Shown here piece by piece: positions 54,680 through 63,420 of a DNA stretch of 64,000 nucleotides. The notes under the pieces were generated by a model. The model was not told the origin of the DNA. It ran no database searches and was given only the letters and a program-made list of their open reading frames with translations. The stretch spans positions 62,001-126,000 of the forward strand of contig JAATWA010000005.1 of the NCBI GenBank assembly GCA_013361095.1. The letters run 5' to 3'. The DNA is from Pseudanabaena biceps (GTDB lineage: Bacteria > Cyanobacteriota > Cyanobacteriia > Pseudanabaenales > Pseudanabaenaceae). The translations under genes were made by a program, and so were the position numbers. Every line of letters begins with the position of its first letter. Position 1 is the stretch's first letter.

Positions 54680-54802
54680 AAAAAAGCCAGTGACGGCAAA
54701 CCACTAGCTTTCTTGTAAACCCGAAGGTTTTTAAATTTAATATCCAGGAATGGACAGATGTTGCTTTGACGGGCAATTTTGTTCAACGCTTTCTTATATC
54801 TT
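54680..54802 (-). ncRNA. Candidate counter-transcribed RNA antisense to the rep B leader
   Basis: Counterpart of the 28350-28473 candidate. In sense direction it has a CTTATATCTT hairpin near its start (54800-54825), a TTCG-loop hairpin (54730-54717) and a terminator stem at 54711-54685 followed by T6. The loop of the terminator differs from copy A by one base in length, and stem changes keep pairing. It lies opposite the leader of rep B. No expression evidence is available from sequence alone. Confidence 0.58.
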
Positions 54803-54969
54803 AACGCAAGATATAAGTTTAGCAACAGTTTTTGCTGCAAATTTTTTTAAATTTTGCAAAAAGCAATTATTGATTATCGAACTGAATTCAAAAAGTCTGT
54901 CTATTTCCTGATTGAAATCGCTACAACCCTCGCAATCAGGACAATTGAGATGTTTTTAAAGTCACAAGA

Positions 54970-55009
54970 CTTGTGGGAGGAGATATATCTAATGATCTCA
55001 TCCCACAAG
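54970..55009 (+). promoter_or_regulatory. Hairpin immediately upstream of the rep B ribosome binding site
   Basis: CTTGTGGGA (54970-54978) pairs with TCCCACAAG (55001-55009), extended by GAGAT/ATCTC. GGAGG at 55016-55020 and ATG at 55030 follow. It is identical to the copy A structure. Confidence 0.6.
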
Positions 55010-55029
55010 CTCATTGGAGGTCAGAATTA

Positions 55030-58000
55030 ATGATCTCTTTAAATAACCAGTATTCTTCTAGAAAGTTTTCACCAACTAAATCAAATAATCCTTGCCCGAT
55101 CTGCGATGACATCAAAGGTAAATGTCGAATTGCTTCGGATAATCAAGATTTTGTCCTCTGCATGACTCATCCGAGTGATGTCGATCTGGCTGATTGGAAA
55201 TATCTTGGCGAAACCAATGGCAGTTATTTTGCGGGTAAGTATGTCCGCAAGCGTCCTGAGTCTGATTCTGAGCGCCAAGAACGTCGTGACAGGAACTTAA
55301 AACTGCGGATTGCTCAACAAAAGGCAAAGAGAGACAATCTTGCTAAGTTGCCTGATGATGTCCAACGCAATCGCCTTTATCAAAATTATTTACAAAAACT
55401 TGATTTAGATAGTTTAGATAAAGCCGATTTAACAAGTCGGGGCTTGTCTGAAACAGAAATTAGACATTTAGAAGCTAAATCAACTAATTCTGGCTATATT
55501 CTCCCAATTAAGAATCCTCAAGGACAAATTCTTGGTTTTCAAATCCGTTTACGCGATGCTACATCAGGACGCTATCGATGGCATAAACCTTTTTGGATCT
55601 CGGCTCAACAACAAAATGGGGAGTTACCTCTTGCTTTTCATGGCGATATTCAGGTTGATTGTCAGCGTGTTGTCTTAGTCGAAGGTACTGGTGTTAAGCC
55701 CTATTTGGCTGCAAAGTTGCGTAATTGTGTGGCGATCGGGGCTTCGGGAGGTCAGTTTGTCGCTAGTAAAGAAACTTTACAGAGTTACTTTGATGCGATT
55801 GGGGCTAATCCTGAGTTAACTAGGTTGGAATATGCGATCGATGCGGGTGACATTGCTAATCCGTCAGTCATGCGCCGCCATGAGAAAAATCTTGATTTCT
55901 TAAGTGAGCTAGATTTTGCAGTTGATGTTCTCTGGTGGGGTCAGGTTGTCAAAACGGATGATGATATTGATGAGTTATCTAGTGAGGCAGCTATTCAGCT
56001 TTTGACGGTTGAGCAGTTTTTCCAGATTGCTAATTACCACCCCAAGCCTAAGTTTTCGCCATTCCAATGGTTAAAAGATAAGATTTTTCCGAAGAAGACT
56101 GCTAAGGGTTTTACTAATAAGGTTGATCGATCGCTTCAACCTGCTATACCCAAATTTGAATATGACTCAGGAACAAGACTCGATACTTGGCGCGATTCGT
56201 TATTAACTCATAAACATATTCTTGATGCTTCGGCAACTGGTACGGGCAAAAGTTATGATGCGGGGCGCTTACGTCCTGATTTATTTGATGCTGTTGATCG
56301 CGTTATCTATATATCTACTGATTCTCGCAATGTCACTACTCCCACTTTGCAAGATTGGGAAATTCTTCCTGCTCGTCACAATGGCTTGACTCATAAATCG
56401 GGTAAGTTACGCCGTGTTAAGCATGGTGAAACTGTTCATACTCAGGCTAATTGCTCGCGGACTGGGGCGATCTCGGCTCTGCGGGATAAGGCGATTGCAG
56501 ATACTAAGATTATTTGTGAGACTTGTCCTTTGCTTAATGCTTGTCGTGGTTCTAGTGGTGATGGTTTTGGGTTTAAGCATCAGAGGGCGATCGCTTTTAA
56601 TTCTAAGATCTTGAGATCTCATCCTGCTAGTTTGCCTAGTCATGATGAGTTTGATTACTCAAAGACTATTTTAGTCTGGGAAGAAGTGTCCGAAAGTTTG
56701 ACAACGATGCGTCAGATTTCGGTTGGTCGTGAGGATGTGGATCGGGCGATCGCTGTGATTTCTCGCGCTAATCTTGACCATAAGCAACAATTTATTGATG
56801 TGCTGAATAACTTGCATGGTTTGTTGGGAGATAAGTCCTATCATGGTCTGGATTTTCATGGAATTAAGTCGGCTATTCCTGAAATTATTGATACAACTTT
56901 ACTGGCGGATTTGCTGAAACCTGATCTATCAATTCTGGATACAGTTGATGGAATTGCTGATTCTGAGTTTGAAAATGCTCAGGGTAAGGATAAGAGGGAG
57001 TTGGCTAAGTTTCATGCTTTGCTAAAACAATCAACTACTCTCCATTCTGATGAAATTAAGCAAAGGATTGACCGTGAGGTTTTAAAACAATGGTTGGTGG
57101 AGTTTTTGGATATTCTTTCTGGGACTATTTCCCATGGTGATTTACATATTCAATATGAAAGGTTAACGGTTTCTTTGGGTGATTCTCGGTTGCGGGAGAT
57201 CGCTCATAGGTCAGTGGCCAATCTTTATTTGGATGCCACGGTTGATGTGACAGATCTAGAAATGCGGCTCAATGCTCCTGTTTTTAAAATTAAGCAAGCG
57301 GGTGAGTTAGTGATGCCTCAGATTTTTCAGGTGCATAATCTGGGGCGTTTGGGTTTGCAGCGTCGTGATACTCAGACGACTAAGGTTGAGGCGATTATTA
57401 ATCATTTAACTAGTCTTGATCCCACTACTAGGGTGATTGATTTTAAAAAGTTTGCCAAGTCGGATACTCATGGTTTCTGGTTCCGCGATTCTCGTGGTTC
57501 TAATGATTTTAAAGGTGCGAAGACTTTTGTGATTGTTGGCACTCCCTGCGCCAATATTGCCATGCTTCGTGCTGATTATGTAGCAATGACAGGCTTACAC
57601 CCAATTGAGAAAGATCCTGATTTTGCAGCGTTTGTGGATCGCCATATTTTGGCTACTGTCCAGCAGTGTTTTGGCAGAAAGGCGGGCGATCGCTTTCAAG
57701 ATGGTGACGTTATTTACTTTTTGTCAGATTTTGATTTGGGTGATATGCCCCATACGCTTATCAAATCTGGTGATATCACTGCTGAGGCGATGTCTAATTT
57801 GGAGCTTTTGCAACTTAAGGTAGCTCAGGTGATTGATTCTGTTGCCGATGGTGGGTTTGATTTGCTCAATGCTTCTCAACGACAGCTATGCCAGTATTTT
57901 GATATTTCCCGTGGTGCTTTGCTACATCATTTTGATTGGATCAATTCGTTATTAGATACTCTATATAACAACTTGATCCATAGTTTTAATGAAAATCTGT

Positions 58001-58221
58001 TTGCTCTTAATGATTCTCAGGATCTAGCAATTGTCGATCTTTGGGCTGGGACAACTGAGTTGTTTTTGGCTGAAGATATTCCGATAAAAGATACCTTGTT
58101 TGGGATTTTTGAGTTCTTTGCCAAACATATTCCAAACTATTTACATAGTCATGTTCTGGCAAGGCTCTCTGCTGACGCTCGTCATAAGTTGTTCTTAAAT
58201 TTGGCTGTTTTGGCGTTCTAG
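55030..58221 (+). CDS. Plasmid replication protein, CyRepA1-like, copy B
   Basis: 1063 residues from ATG 55030 with GGAGG nine bases upstream. The domains are as in copy A: CPICDDIKGKC zinc-ribbon-like start, Toprim-like region (VVLVEGTGVKPYLA), and a helicase domain with Walker A GTGKS at residues 404-408. The middle is almost identical to copy A, also at silent sites where I compared. The last 200 or so residues differ more, for example TVQQCFGRKAGDRFQDG against TVMQCFGRKAGDRFNQG. Both copies appear intact. Either could drive replication, or one may be redundant after plasmid fusion. Confidence 0.82.
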   Translation: MISLNNQYSSRKFSPTKSNNPCPICDDIKGKCRIASDNQDFVLCMTHPSDVDLADWKYLGETNGSYFAGKYVRKRPESDSERQERRDRNLKLRIAQQKAKRDNLAKLPDDVQRNRLYQNYLQKLDLDSLDKADLTSRGLSETEIRHLEAKSTNSGYILPIKNPQGQILGFQIRLRDATSGRYRWHKPFWISAQQQNGELPLAFHGDIQVDCQRVVLVEGTGVKPYLAAKLRNCVAIGASGGQFVASKETLQSYFDAIGANPELTRLEYAIDAGDIANPSVMRRHEKNLDFLSELDFAVDVLWWGQVVKTDDDIDELSSEAAIQLLTVEQFFQIANYHPKPKFSPFQWLKDKIFPKKTAKGFTNKVDRSLQPAIPKFEYDSGTRLDTWRDSLLTHKHILDASATGTGKSYDAGRLRPDLFDAVDRVIYISTDSRNVTTPTLQDWEILPARHNGLTHKSGKLRRVKHGETVHTQANCSRTGAISALRDKAIADTKIICETCPLLNACRGSSGDGFGFKHQRAIAFNSKILRSHPASLPSHDEFDYSKTILVWEEVSESLTTMRQISVGREDVDRAIAVISRANLDHKQQFIDVLNNLHGLLGDKSYHGLDFHGIKSAIPEIIDTTLLADLLKPDLSILDTVDGIADSEFENAQGKDKRELAKFHALLKQSTTLHSDEIKQRIDREVLKQWLVEFLDILSGTISHGDLHIQYERLTVSLGDSRLREIAHRSVANLYLDATVDVTDLEMRLNAPVFKIKQAGELVMPQIFQVHNLGRLGLQRRDTQTTKVEAIINHLTSLDPTTRVIDFKKFAKSDTHGFWFRDSRGSNDFKGAKTFVIVGTPCANIAMLRADYVAMTGLHPIEKDPDFAAFVDRHILATVQQCFGRKAGDRFQDGDVIYFLSDFDLGDMPHTLIKSGDITAEAMSNLELLQLKVAQVIDSVADGGFDLLNASQRQLCQYFDISRGALLHHFDWINSLLDTLYNNLIHSFNENLFALNDSQDLAIVDLWAGTTELFLAEDIPIKDTLFGIFEFFAKHIPNYLHSHVLARLSADARHKLFLNLAVLAF

Positions 58222-58237
58222 CTGACTATAGTTGAAC

Positions 58238-58840
58238 TCATCTTAAAACCCTAAATCTAGCTAAATATTCTTCTCCACTGCGTGAGGAGATTGAATTGCT
58301 CACTAGTGAAATGTTGGATGTGTCAAAACTAGCTGAGAATAAATCTTGGATTTCCTCAAGTGTTGAGCCGAACGGTGGGCCATCAGGTCGATTGTGCGCC
58401 CAGAATAAGGCAATCAATTCTCCATCTGGTTTTAAAATTGACCGTACCATATTCACATAATCAGGGCGTTGTTCGGGACGAATCGCGCAGAAGCAAGTAT
58501 GTTCGATCACATAGTCGAAACTGTTTGGAAATTCTTGAGGCAATTCAAAAATGTCTCTTTGCAGGAATTGCATTGATATTTCCATTGTTTGGCTTAGCTT
58601 TTGCCCAAGGGCAATCGCGCTTGGCGCAAAGTCAAAACCAATCGTATTAAAGCCATGTTTGGCAAATAAAATCGCATCATGTCCTTGACCACAGCCTATT
58701 ACTGCGGGTTTTCCCGTGATCGGGGCTTCGCTTGATGCTAATAAACTTTTGAAGGGAGGGGCTGCCATGCCGATATCCCATTTGGCTATATTTTCTTGAT
58801 AACGTTGTTCCCAATATTGGGGATCGGTTGTTGGTAGCAT
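58238..58840 (-). CDS. TPMT-type class I methyltransferase
   Basis: 200 residues. The start YWEQRYQENIAKWDIGMAAP matches the thiopurine/thiol methyltransferase family, which begins with a W-x-Y and KWD pattern. Motif I is AVIGCGQGHDAILFAKHG. FDYVIEHTCFCAIRPEQR is the family's later signature. It would methylate a thiol, halide or similar small molecule in the cytoplasm. It is convergent with the rep B gene, 16 bases apart, and divergent from the next gene by 38 bases. Confidence 0.82.
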   Translation of the reverse strand: MLPTTDPQYWEQRYQENIAKWDIGMAAPPFKSLLASSEAPITGKPAVIGCGQGHDAILFAKHGFNTIGFDFAPSAIALGQKLSQTMEISMQFLQRDIFELPQEFPNSFDYVIEHTCFCAIRPEQRPDYVNMVRSILKPDGELIALFWAHNRPDGPPFGSTLEEIQDLFSASFDTSNISLVSNSISSRSGEEYLARFRVLR

Positions 58841-58878
58841 AGACTTGGTTAGATCGAGAATGTTCTGGTAAGTGACTT

Positions 58879-59391
58879 ATGAAACTATTGTCAGATTGGG
58901 GTATCACTAGCGATTGGTGGCGCGGTGTACGTGGTGAATATTGGGTGATTGCTCAGGGTATTTTACTGTTCTGCTTTGCAATTTTACCGAATGCTCAACC
59001 TAGTTTTATCGATATGGATTTACCTGTTGTGTCCTATGCAAGTATAGGGCTAACTGCTGTTTTTGGTTTTTGGGCAATGGTTTTGTTAGGGCGATCGCTT
59101 TTTGATCTCGGTCAAAATCTGACTCCATTACCGCATCCTAGGGATGATGGTCAGTTAGTGCAAATGGGTATCTATAGTTTGGTGCGCCATCCTTTATATA
59201 GTGGTGTTATTTTTCTTGCCTTTACTTATGCGAGTTGGCAAGTAAGTTGGATACATTTTCTAGGTGCGATCGCTCTATTCCTTTTCTTTGATGCTAAATC
59301 TAGCAAAGAAGAAATTTGGCTCACAGAAAAATTTCCTGCATATTCCAACTATCGTACTTCTGTGAAGAAGTTAATCCCTTGGATTTATTAG
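58879..59391 (+). CDS. Isoprenylcysteine carboxyl methyltransferase-like membrane protein
   Basis: 170 residues with about four hydrophobic segments. The signature VRHPLYSGVIFL, a few residues after LVQMGIYSL, and the C-terminal EEIWLTEKFPAYSNYRTSVKKLIPWIY are the cofactor-binding part of the ICMT/PEMT superfamily. Bacterial members methylate small or lipid substrates at the membrane. Not connected in function with the nearby partition genes as far as I can see. Its stop lies one base from the end of parB on the other strand. Confidence 0.85.
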   Translation: MKLLSDWGITSDWWRGVRGEYWVIAQGILLFCFAILPNAQPSFIDMDLPVVSYASIGLTAVFGFWAMVLLGRSLFDLGQNLTPLPHPRDDGQLVQMGIYSLVRHPLYSGVIFLAFTYASWQVSWIHFLGAIALFLFFDAKSSKEEIWLTEKFPAYSNYRTSVKKLIPWIY

Positions 59392-59392
59392 T

Positions 59393-60322
59393 TTATGAGG
59401 GTTCTTCCTGCTCGATTAAAGCTTCAATCTGAGCTACAAGTTTTTCTAAAGACTTTTGCTTTTTCTTGTCATTCCAGACTGATGACTTTTTTAGTTTCTG
59501 CATAGATGTGGTAAATCTAGTTTTTAATGTGACGGGTTTCTCAGTAGTTTGACCTGCTTTGATATCACGAGTTTTTTCCTTGATCTGCGATAGGGATAGA
59601 CCCTCGTTAATAGTTTCAGTTAATAATGACTGCCGAAGATCGGCATCTTTAACTGTAGCGATCGCGGTTGCTTTGGTATATTCGATTTGTCCTTGGCGTA
59701 GTGCTTCTAGTACTTCTGTTGGCAGGTTTAGTAAGGACAATCGATTGACGACAAAGGACTCCCATTTGATGGTCTGCAATGATTCAAAAATACTGATAAC
59801 TTTAGTGGAGATATCCGCCAAGATCTCATCACGATCTGCTTCTGGAGTTACTCGCATTTTATAAAGATTGGAGATTACCGATTGCTCGGAAATAGCTAAT
59901 CTTAGAACTAAAATCTGGAGTATTGCCTCAGTCTCTTCAACAGGGTTTAAATCTTCACGTTGCAAATTTTCTACAAGTGCAACTTCATACGCTTGCTCAT
60001 CTGTCAACTGATGGATCATCGCAGGGACTTTTTCTAATCCTAAATCCTTTGCAGCGCGAAACCTACGCTCACCTGCGACTAATTCATAGCCAGTATTCAC
60101 AGACCGAACAATGATTGGTTCTAAAATCCCATGATGACTAATTGACTCTTTCAATTCCAGCATTTTAGCGGGATCAAAGTAGCGTCGAGGTTGCTGTTTT
60201 GGCAGAGAAATATCACTGACTAAAATTAATCCGTCTGTTGATATATCAATGTTTTCGTCGTCTTCATCAAAAAGAGCTACATTGGATAGCTTGGTTTGGA
60301 CTTTTGTTGGTGGTTTTCTCAT
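59393..60322 (-). CDS. parB: ParB-type partition protein
   Basis: 309 residues. The N-terminal ParB/Srx CTP-binding domain is clear: QPRRYFDPAKMLELKESI, GILEPIIVR, ELVAGERRFRAAKDLG and ALVENLQREDLNPVEETEAIL (the conserved NLQREDLNP motif). The central part should hold the helix-turn-helix DNA-binding domain, but it departs from the common sequence, and the C-terminus is charged and probably dimerises. It would load on a palindromic parS. The gene overlaps parA by four bases. Two 28-bp palindromes upstream of parA are the obvious candidate sites. Confidence 0.92.
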   Translation of the reverse strand: MRKPPTKVQTKLSNVALFDEDDENIDISTDGLILVSDISLPKQQPRRYFDPAKMLELKESISHHGILEPIIVRSVNTGYELVAGERRFRAAKDLGLEKVPAMIHQLTDEQAYEVALVENLQREDLNPVEETEAILQILVLRLAISEQSVISNLYKMRVTPEADRDEILADISTKVISIFESLQTIKWESFVVNRLSLLNLPTEVLEALRQGQIEYTKATAIATVKDADLRQSLLTETINEGLSLSQIKEKTRDIKAGQTTEKPVTLKTRFTTSMQKLKKSSVWNDKKKQKSLEKLVAQIEALIEQEEPS

Positions 60323-61107
60323 AGTTTTTCCATTGCCTCAGATACTTCATCAAAAATCTTTAAAATCGTACCATTGCTTCCCTTTTTGTTGTTGCCAATA
60401 AACGCGCCAAAAGGTTTAAGGGCTTTTGTGGCTTCGGCTAATGCTGTAGCGCGAGGTAGTGGTGAAAATACTTGAGCGATAGACGCAAGTTGCTCATTAA
60501 TATCAAACAATGTTTGTTGATCCATTGCTGTTGAGGAAGCGTACATTGTAGGTAAAAATCCTGCTAACTTTAGATTCTTATTCAGCCTTTTCTGAACCTT
60601 CTTGGTAGTGCCAAGTAAAAGGTCGGTTCCCATTAAAGCTTTAAACTGTGTTTGAATTGGTACAAGTACATGGGTTGCTGCCACTAAACTAATCACACTT
60701 AAGATTCCTAAACTTGGCGGACAGTCAATGATAATAAATTCATAGGCATCAAGAAAAGGTTCAATGGCTTCCTTGAGCTTAAATTCCCGTAATTCTTCAA
60801 GAACTAGCTGCTGCTCGGCTTTAGCAAGATTAAGATTGGCGGGACATAAATCCATTGAATAGAGATTGTCAATAATCGGCAAAGCGATTGGTGATTCATC
60901 CGCATCTTCAGCAATTAAGGAATTATAGACACTTAATTGTAATGTCCTTGTATTAATACCCATGAAAGCGGTGAGTGATGCTTGAGGGTCCATGTCTATC
61001 AACAGGATTTTATGTCCTCGGTGGGAAAGGTTGTAGCCAAGATTTTGGGCTACAGTTGTCTTTCCTACGCCTCCAGCTTGATTAAATACCGCGATTACTC
61101 GGCTCAT
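60319..61107 (-). CDS. parA: ParA-type partition ATPase
   Basis: 262 residues. The deviant Walker A is FNQAGGVGKTTVAQNLG, Walker A' is LLIDMDPQASLTAFMG and Walker B is IIIDCPPSLGILSV. There is no N-terminal helix-turn-helix, so control of the operon is more likely by ParB or the palindromes than by ParA itself. It moves ParB-DNA complexes on the nucleoid by ATP-dependent binding. It is intact, unlike the ParA remnant at 24124-24761, so this is the working partition system of the replicon as sequenced. Confidence 0.95.
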   Translation of the reverse strand: MSRVIAVFNQAGGVGKTTVAQNLGYNLSHRGHKILLIDMDPQASLTAFMGINTRTLQLSVYNSLIAEDADESPIALPIIDNLYSMDLCPANLNLAKAEQQLVLEELREFKLKEAIEPFLDAYEFIIIDCPPSLGILSVISLVAATHVLVPIQTQFKALMGTDLLLGTTKKVQKRLNKNLKLAGFLPTMYASSTAMDQQTLFDINEQLASIAQVFSPLPRATALAEATKALKPFGAFIGNNKKGSNGTILKIFDEVSEAMEKL

Positions 61108-61188
61108 TCTGTCTCCATTTATTTGGCTTTAGGGTTACTAGATTCTATAAGTACAGTTTGAGGTTTTTAGGATATTTAGGTACTAATG

Positions 61189-61216
61189 ACTCTTATCATA
61201 ACGTTATGATAAGAGT
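61189..61216. promoter_or_regulatory. 28-bp perfect palindrome, candidate parS (site 1)
   Basis: An exact 28-base palindrome centred between 61202 and 61203, with the core TTATCATAACGTTATGATAA. It lies 82 bases upstream of the parA start. The same core occurs at 61301-61328. Long spaced palindromes next to parAB are typical ParB-binding or operator sites. Confidence 0.65.
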
Positions 61217-61300
61217 TAGATGATACATTTTCAAGCCGATTTCGGCTACTAAATTTTTTAAAAAATATAGATTGAAATTTATCTGGTTTTAAATGGCAAT

Positions 61301-61328
61301 ATTTTTATCATAACGTTATGATAAAAAT
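61301..61328. promoter_or_regulatory. 28-bp perfect palindrome, candidate parS (site 2)
   Basis: Exact palindrome with the same 20-base core as site 1 but A/T outer arms. The centres are 112 bases apart, close to a whole number of helical turns. The 377 bases from 61108 to 61484 hold no gene. Confidence 0.65.
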
Positions 61329-61484
61329 CAAGTAGGCTCTTTTTTTAGCCTCTTTCGTTGCAGAGCTTAGCACTATTTATCATGCTAAACACTCAAACTA
61401 GATAATAAAGCTAAACATTAAATATCATCGTTCATAGCAATCTCATTTATTGGTGATCGCATAAAATATCTAGAGCTAGAATCA

Positions 61485-61802
61485 ATGCCGAACATTTACG
61501 AACTATCTCAAGAGTTACCTCAGTTGGAAAAGTTTGAACAAATTGTATCTGGTAAAAATATCCAGATTGAGCGCATTATTTCCACAGGACAAACTACGAC
61601 TGCTGGACAATGGTATGACCAAGACCTTGATGAATGGGTGATTTTACTTCAAGGTGAAGTCGAACTTGCTTGTGATGATGATACGAGCATAAAACTAAAA
61701 GCGGGAGATTATCTCCTCATTCCTGCTCATACTAAGCATCGCGTTGAATATACCAGTGTCGAACCACCTTGTATTTGGCTTGCTGTGCATGGACAGTTTT
61801 GA
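61485..61802 (+). CDS. Single-domain cupin protein
   Basis: 105 residues. WVILLQGEVELACDD and LKAGDYLLIPAHTKHRVEYT form the two cupin motifs with His residues of the second motif present. The first motif has Trp/Tyr/Asp in place of the usual His pair (GQWYDQDLDEWV), so metal binding may be altered. Function could be a small-molecule isomerase or sensor. It is divergent from parAB, with the palindromes between them, and may share that control region. Confidence 0.8.
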   Translation: MPNIYELSQELPQLEKFEQIVSGKNIQIERIISTGQTTTAGQWYDQDLDEWVILLQGEVELACDDDTSIKLKAGDYLLIPAHTKHRVEYTSVEPPCIWLAVHGQF

Positions 61803-61804
61803 CT

Positions 61805-62467
61805 TTAGCTAATCCAAATCTCCCTTGAATCATAAAAGTCTCCTCGTTGCTGAAGTTTAAAATCACCCAAGAGCAACCCCAACCAAATCTCAACTATCGG
61901 CAATTTCAAAGCCTTTTGCAGATCCATCAAACACATAGGAGCAGAATTATCCGTAATACAATGCGCGATCGCCTCAATCCAAGTCGAGACATTTTCAATG
62001 TGAGCCGTACTAATTGCTCTTGTAAATTCCTCCTCAGGACTAAGCAAACTCTCCTGCTCCAAAGCTTTAATTAAGACTTCCTTGTCAATTTCTTGAACGA
62101 TGGAATTACCACTTTTCGTTGGTTCAGGAATCTTCCTCGGCAAGCTTTGCCATGGCTCAATAAACTGATCAAAATCCACCACCATCGACTGACGCACATA
62201 ACGATCAAAAGCATCATCAGCCATGATCGGCTCACCATTTATCGCACGAGAATGTAACTCCTCAAATAAAAAGCTAGAGCGATCGCAAAATAAATCTGCA
62301 ATCTGACATACCGCTTCTCCTGCTATTCGTAACTGTGATCGCGTATCAAGATCAACCAGAGTCAGATCCAAAAGCTTAAACATCATCTGTAAATTCGCAT
62401 CTTCAGGAATCTGTCTCGCAGTCGAGATGACATGCCACAAATCCAACTCAAGCTGTTTAACTTGCAT
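61805..62467 (-). CDS. Uncharacterised protein of plasmid-type neighbourhood
   Basis: 220 residues from ATG 62467 (MQVKQLELDLWHVISTARQI). A start at 62524 would overlap the upstream gene and is less likely. The sequence is mostly helical and soluble, with an acidic, Leu-rich C-terminus ending FKLQQRGDFYDSREIWIS. I do not recognise the family. It follows the next gene on the same strand by 14 bases and is probably co-expressed with it. Function unknown. Confidence 0.6.
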   Translation of the reverse strand: MQVKQLELDLWHVISTARQIPEDANLQMMFKLLDLTLVDLDTRSQLRIAGEAVCQIADLFCDRSSFLFEELHSRAINGEPIMADDAFDRYVRQSMVVDFDQFIEPWQSLPRKIPEPTKSGNSIVQEIDKEVLIKALEQESLLSPEEEFTRAISTAHIENVSTWIEAIAHCITDNSAPMCLMDLQKALKLPIVEIWLGLLLGDFKLQQRGDFYDSREIWIS

Positions 62468-62481
62468 AGCCACGCTGAGAA

Positions 62482-62973
62482 TTAGTTTGGATGACAAGGA
62501 CAAGGGCGCAAAGGACAAAGCCAAGGATCGAGACGTTCTTGGCTAGCAAATTTCTTAATCCCATAATTTGACTCTAGCAAAACCAATACTTTCTGCACAT
62601 AAGTATGCACTTGGGTCGCCACCATTCCCGCACAATGAATTGGTGGAATTGCGGCGAACTTTTCTTGTCCTTGCCAAACTTGAGCAGCGATCGCATGAAT
62701 TGGTGTATCCGCTCCTGCTTGTCGATAAACTACTAGCACTGCCCAAAACACTGATGCAAACTCATCAATATTCACAACCAAATCTTGATCAGAATCATCA
62801 CGTTTACGAGAGCGAATCAGATTACGGCGATCTTGATGACGGGCATAGGAACGGCGACTATAGCAAACGTTAGGATTCCAACAGCGATCACCCAACTCAC
62901 CATGAAGTTCTTGAGCCTGCGCCGCAGAGAGCATCGCACACTTTTTACACTTTTCGGGGATACCTTTAGTCAT
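62482..62973 (-). CDS. Uncharacterised protein with N-terminal cysteine cluster
   Basis: 163 residues. The N-terminus has KCKKCAML and, twenty residues later, CWNPNVC, spaced like a four-Cys zinc site. A basic stretch RRSYARHQDRRNLIRSRKR follows, then a helical domain with FWAVLVVYRQAG. The C-terminus (PLRPCPCHPN) has two more cysteines. A nucleic-acid-binding role is possible but inferred. It heads a two-gene row with the preceding entry. Confidence 0.6.
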   Translation of the reverse strand: MTKGIPEKCKKCAMLSAAQAQELHGELGDRCWNPNVCYSRRSYARHQDRRNLIRSRKRDDSDQDLVVNIDEFASVFWAVLVVYRQAGADTPIHAIAAQVWQGQEKFAAIPPIHCAGMVATQVHTYVQKVLVLLESNYGIKKFASQERLDPWLCPLRPCPCHPN

Positions 62974-63089
62974 GTTTTGGGGAAAATAATTTAAATAGAA
63001 CTGATTAAAGCTTTCCGTTAGATGTGAGGATGAAGTTTAGGTATCGTATGCTAGAACAGCAAATAATTCATTATGTATACAATACAAAT

Positions 63090-63401
63090 ATGGCAGTCCA
63101 AGGAAAACTAGAACTAACCATCAAAATCAATGAACTTCCTGTTGATGTGTCAGTTGATAAAAATGGTTGGAAGTCCTTTGATTTAGATTGTGACGGTCAA
63201 ATCTTTAACGTTACTGTAAAACCCAAAGTGTTTAAGAAGTTGGAAGATGCACAGGCTAATTATCCGCAGTGGGTAGCGGCGATCGCAGGCAAGATGGGTG
63301 AAGCTACTGAGACAGGATTTGTATTGCTTGAGCTAAACATCCAAGTGTTTGAGAAAAAGCCTAAAGAAGCCAATCCTGCTGAAATAGCAAGCCCGAGCTA
63401 A
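63090..63401 (+). CDS. Small conserved-looking protein, possibly the FinO-annotated cyanobacterial type
   Basis: 103 residues from ATG 63090 (MAVQGKLELTIKINELP). GTG 63024 or ATG 63030 would give longer forms, and none has a convincing ribosome site. The body is beta-rich (GWKSFDLDCDGQIFNVTVKPKVFKKL) with NYPQWVAAIAGKMG and NIQVFEKKPKE. I recall similar cyanobacterial proteins annotated as fertility-inhibition FinO, but cannot confirm it. If right, it would be an RNA chaperone. It is 19 bases before the next gene. Confidence 0.55.
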   Translation: MAVQGKLELTIKINELPVDVSVDKNGWKSFDLDCDGQIFNVTVKPKVFKKLEDAQANYPQWVAAIAGKMGEATETGFVLLELNIQVFEKKPKEANPAEIASPS

Positions 63402-63420
63402 TAATGCTATAGGAAAATGT

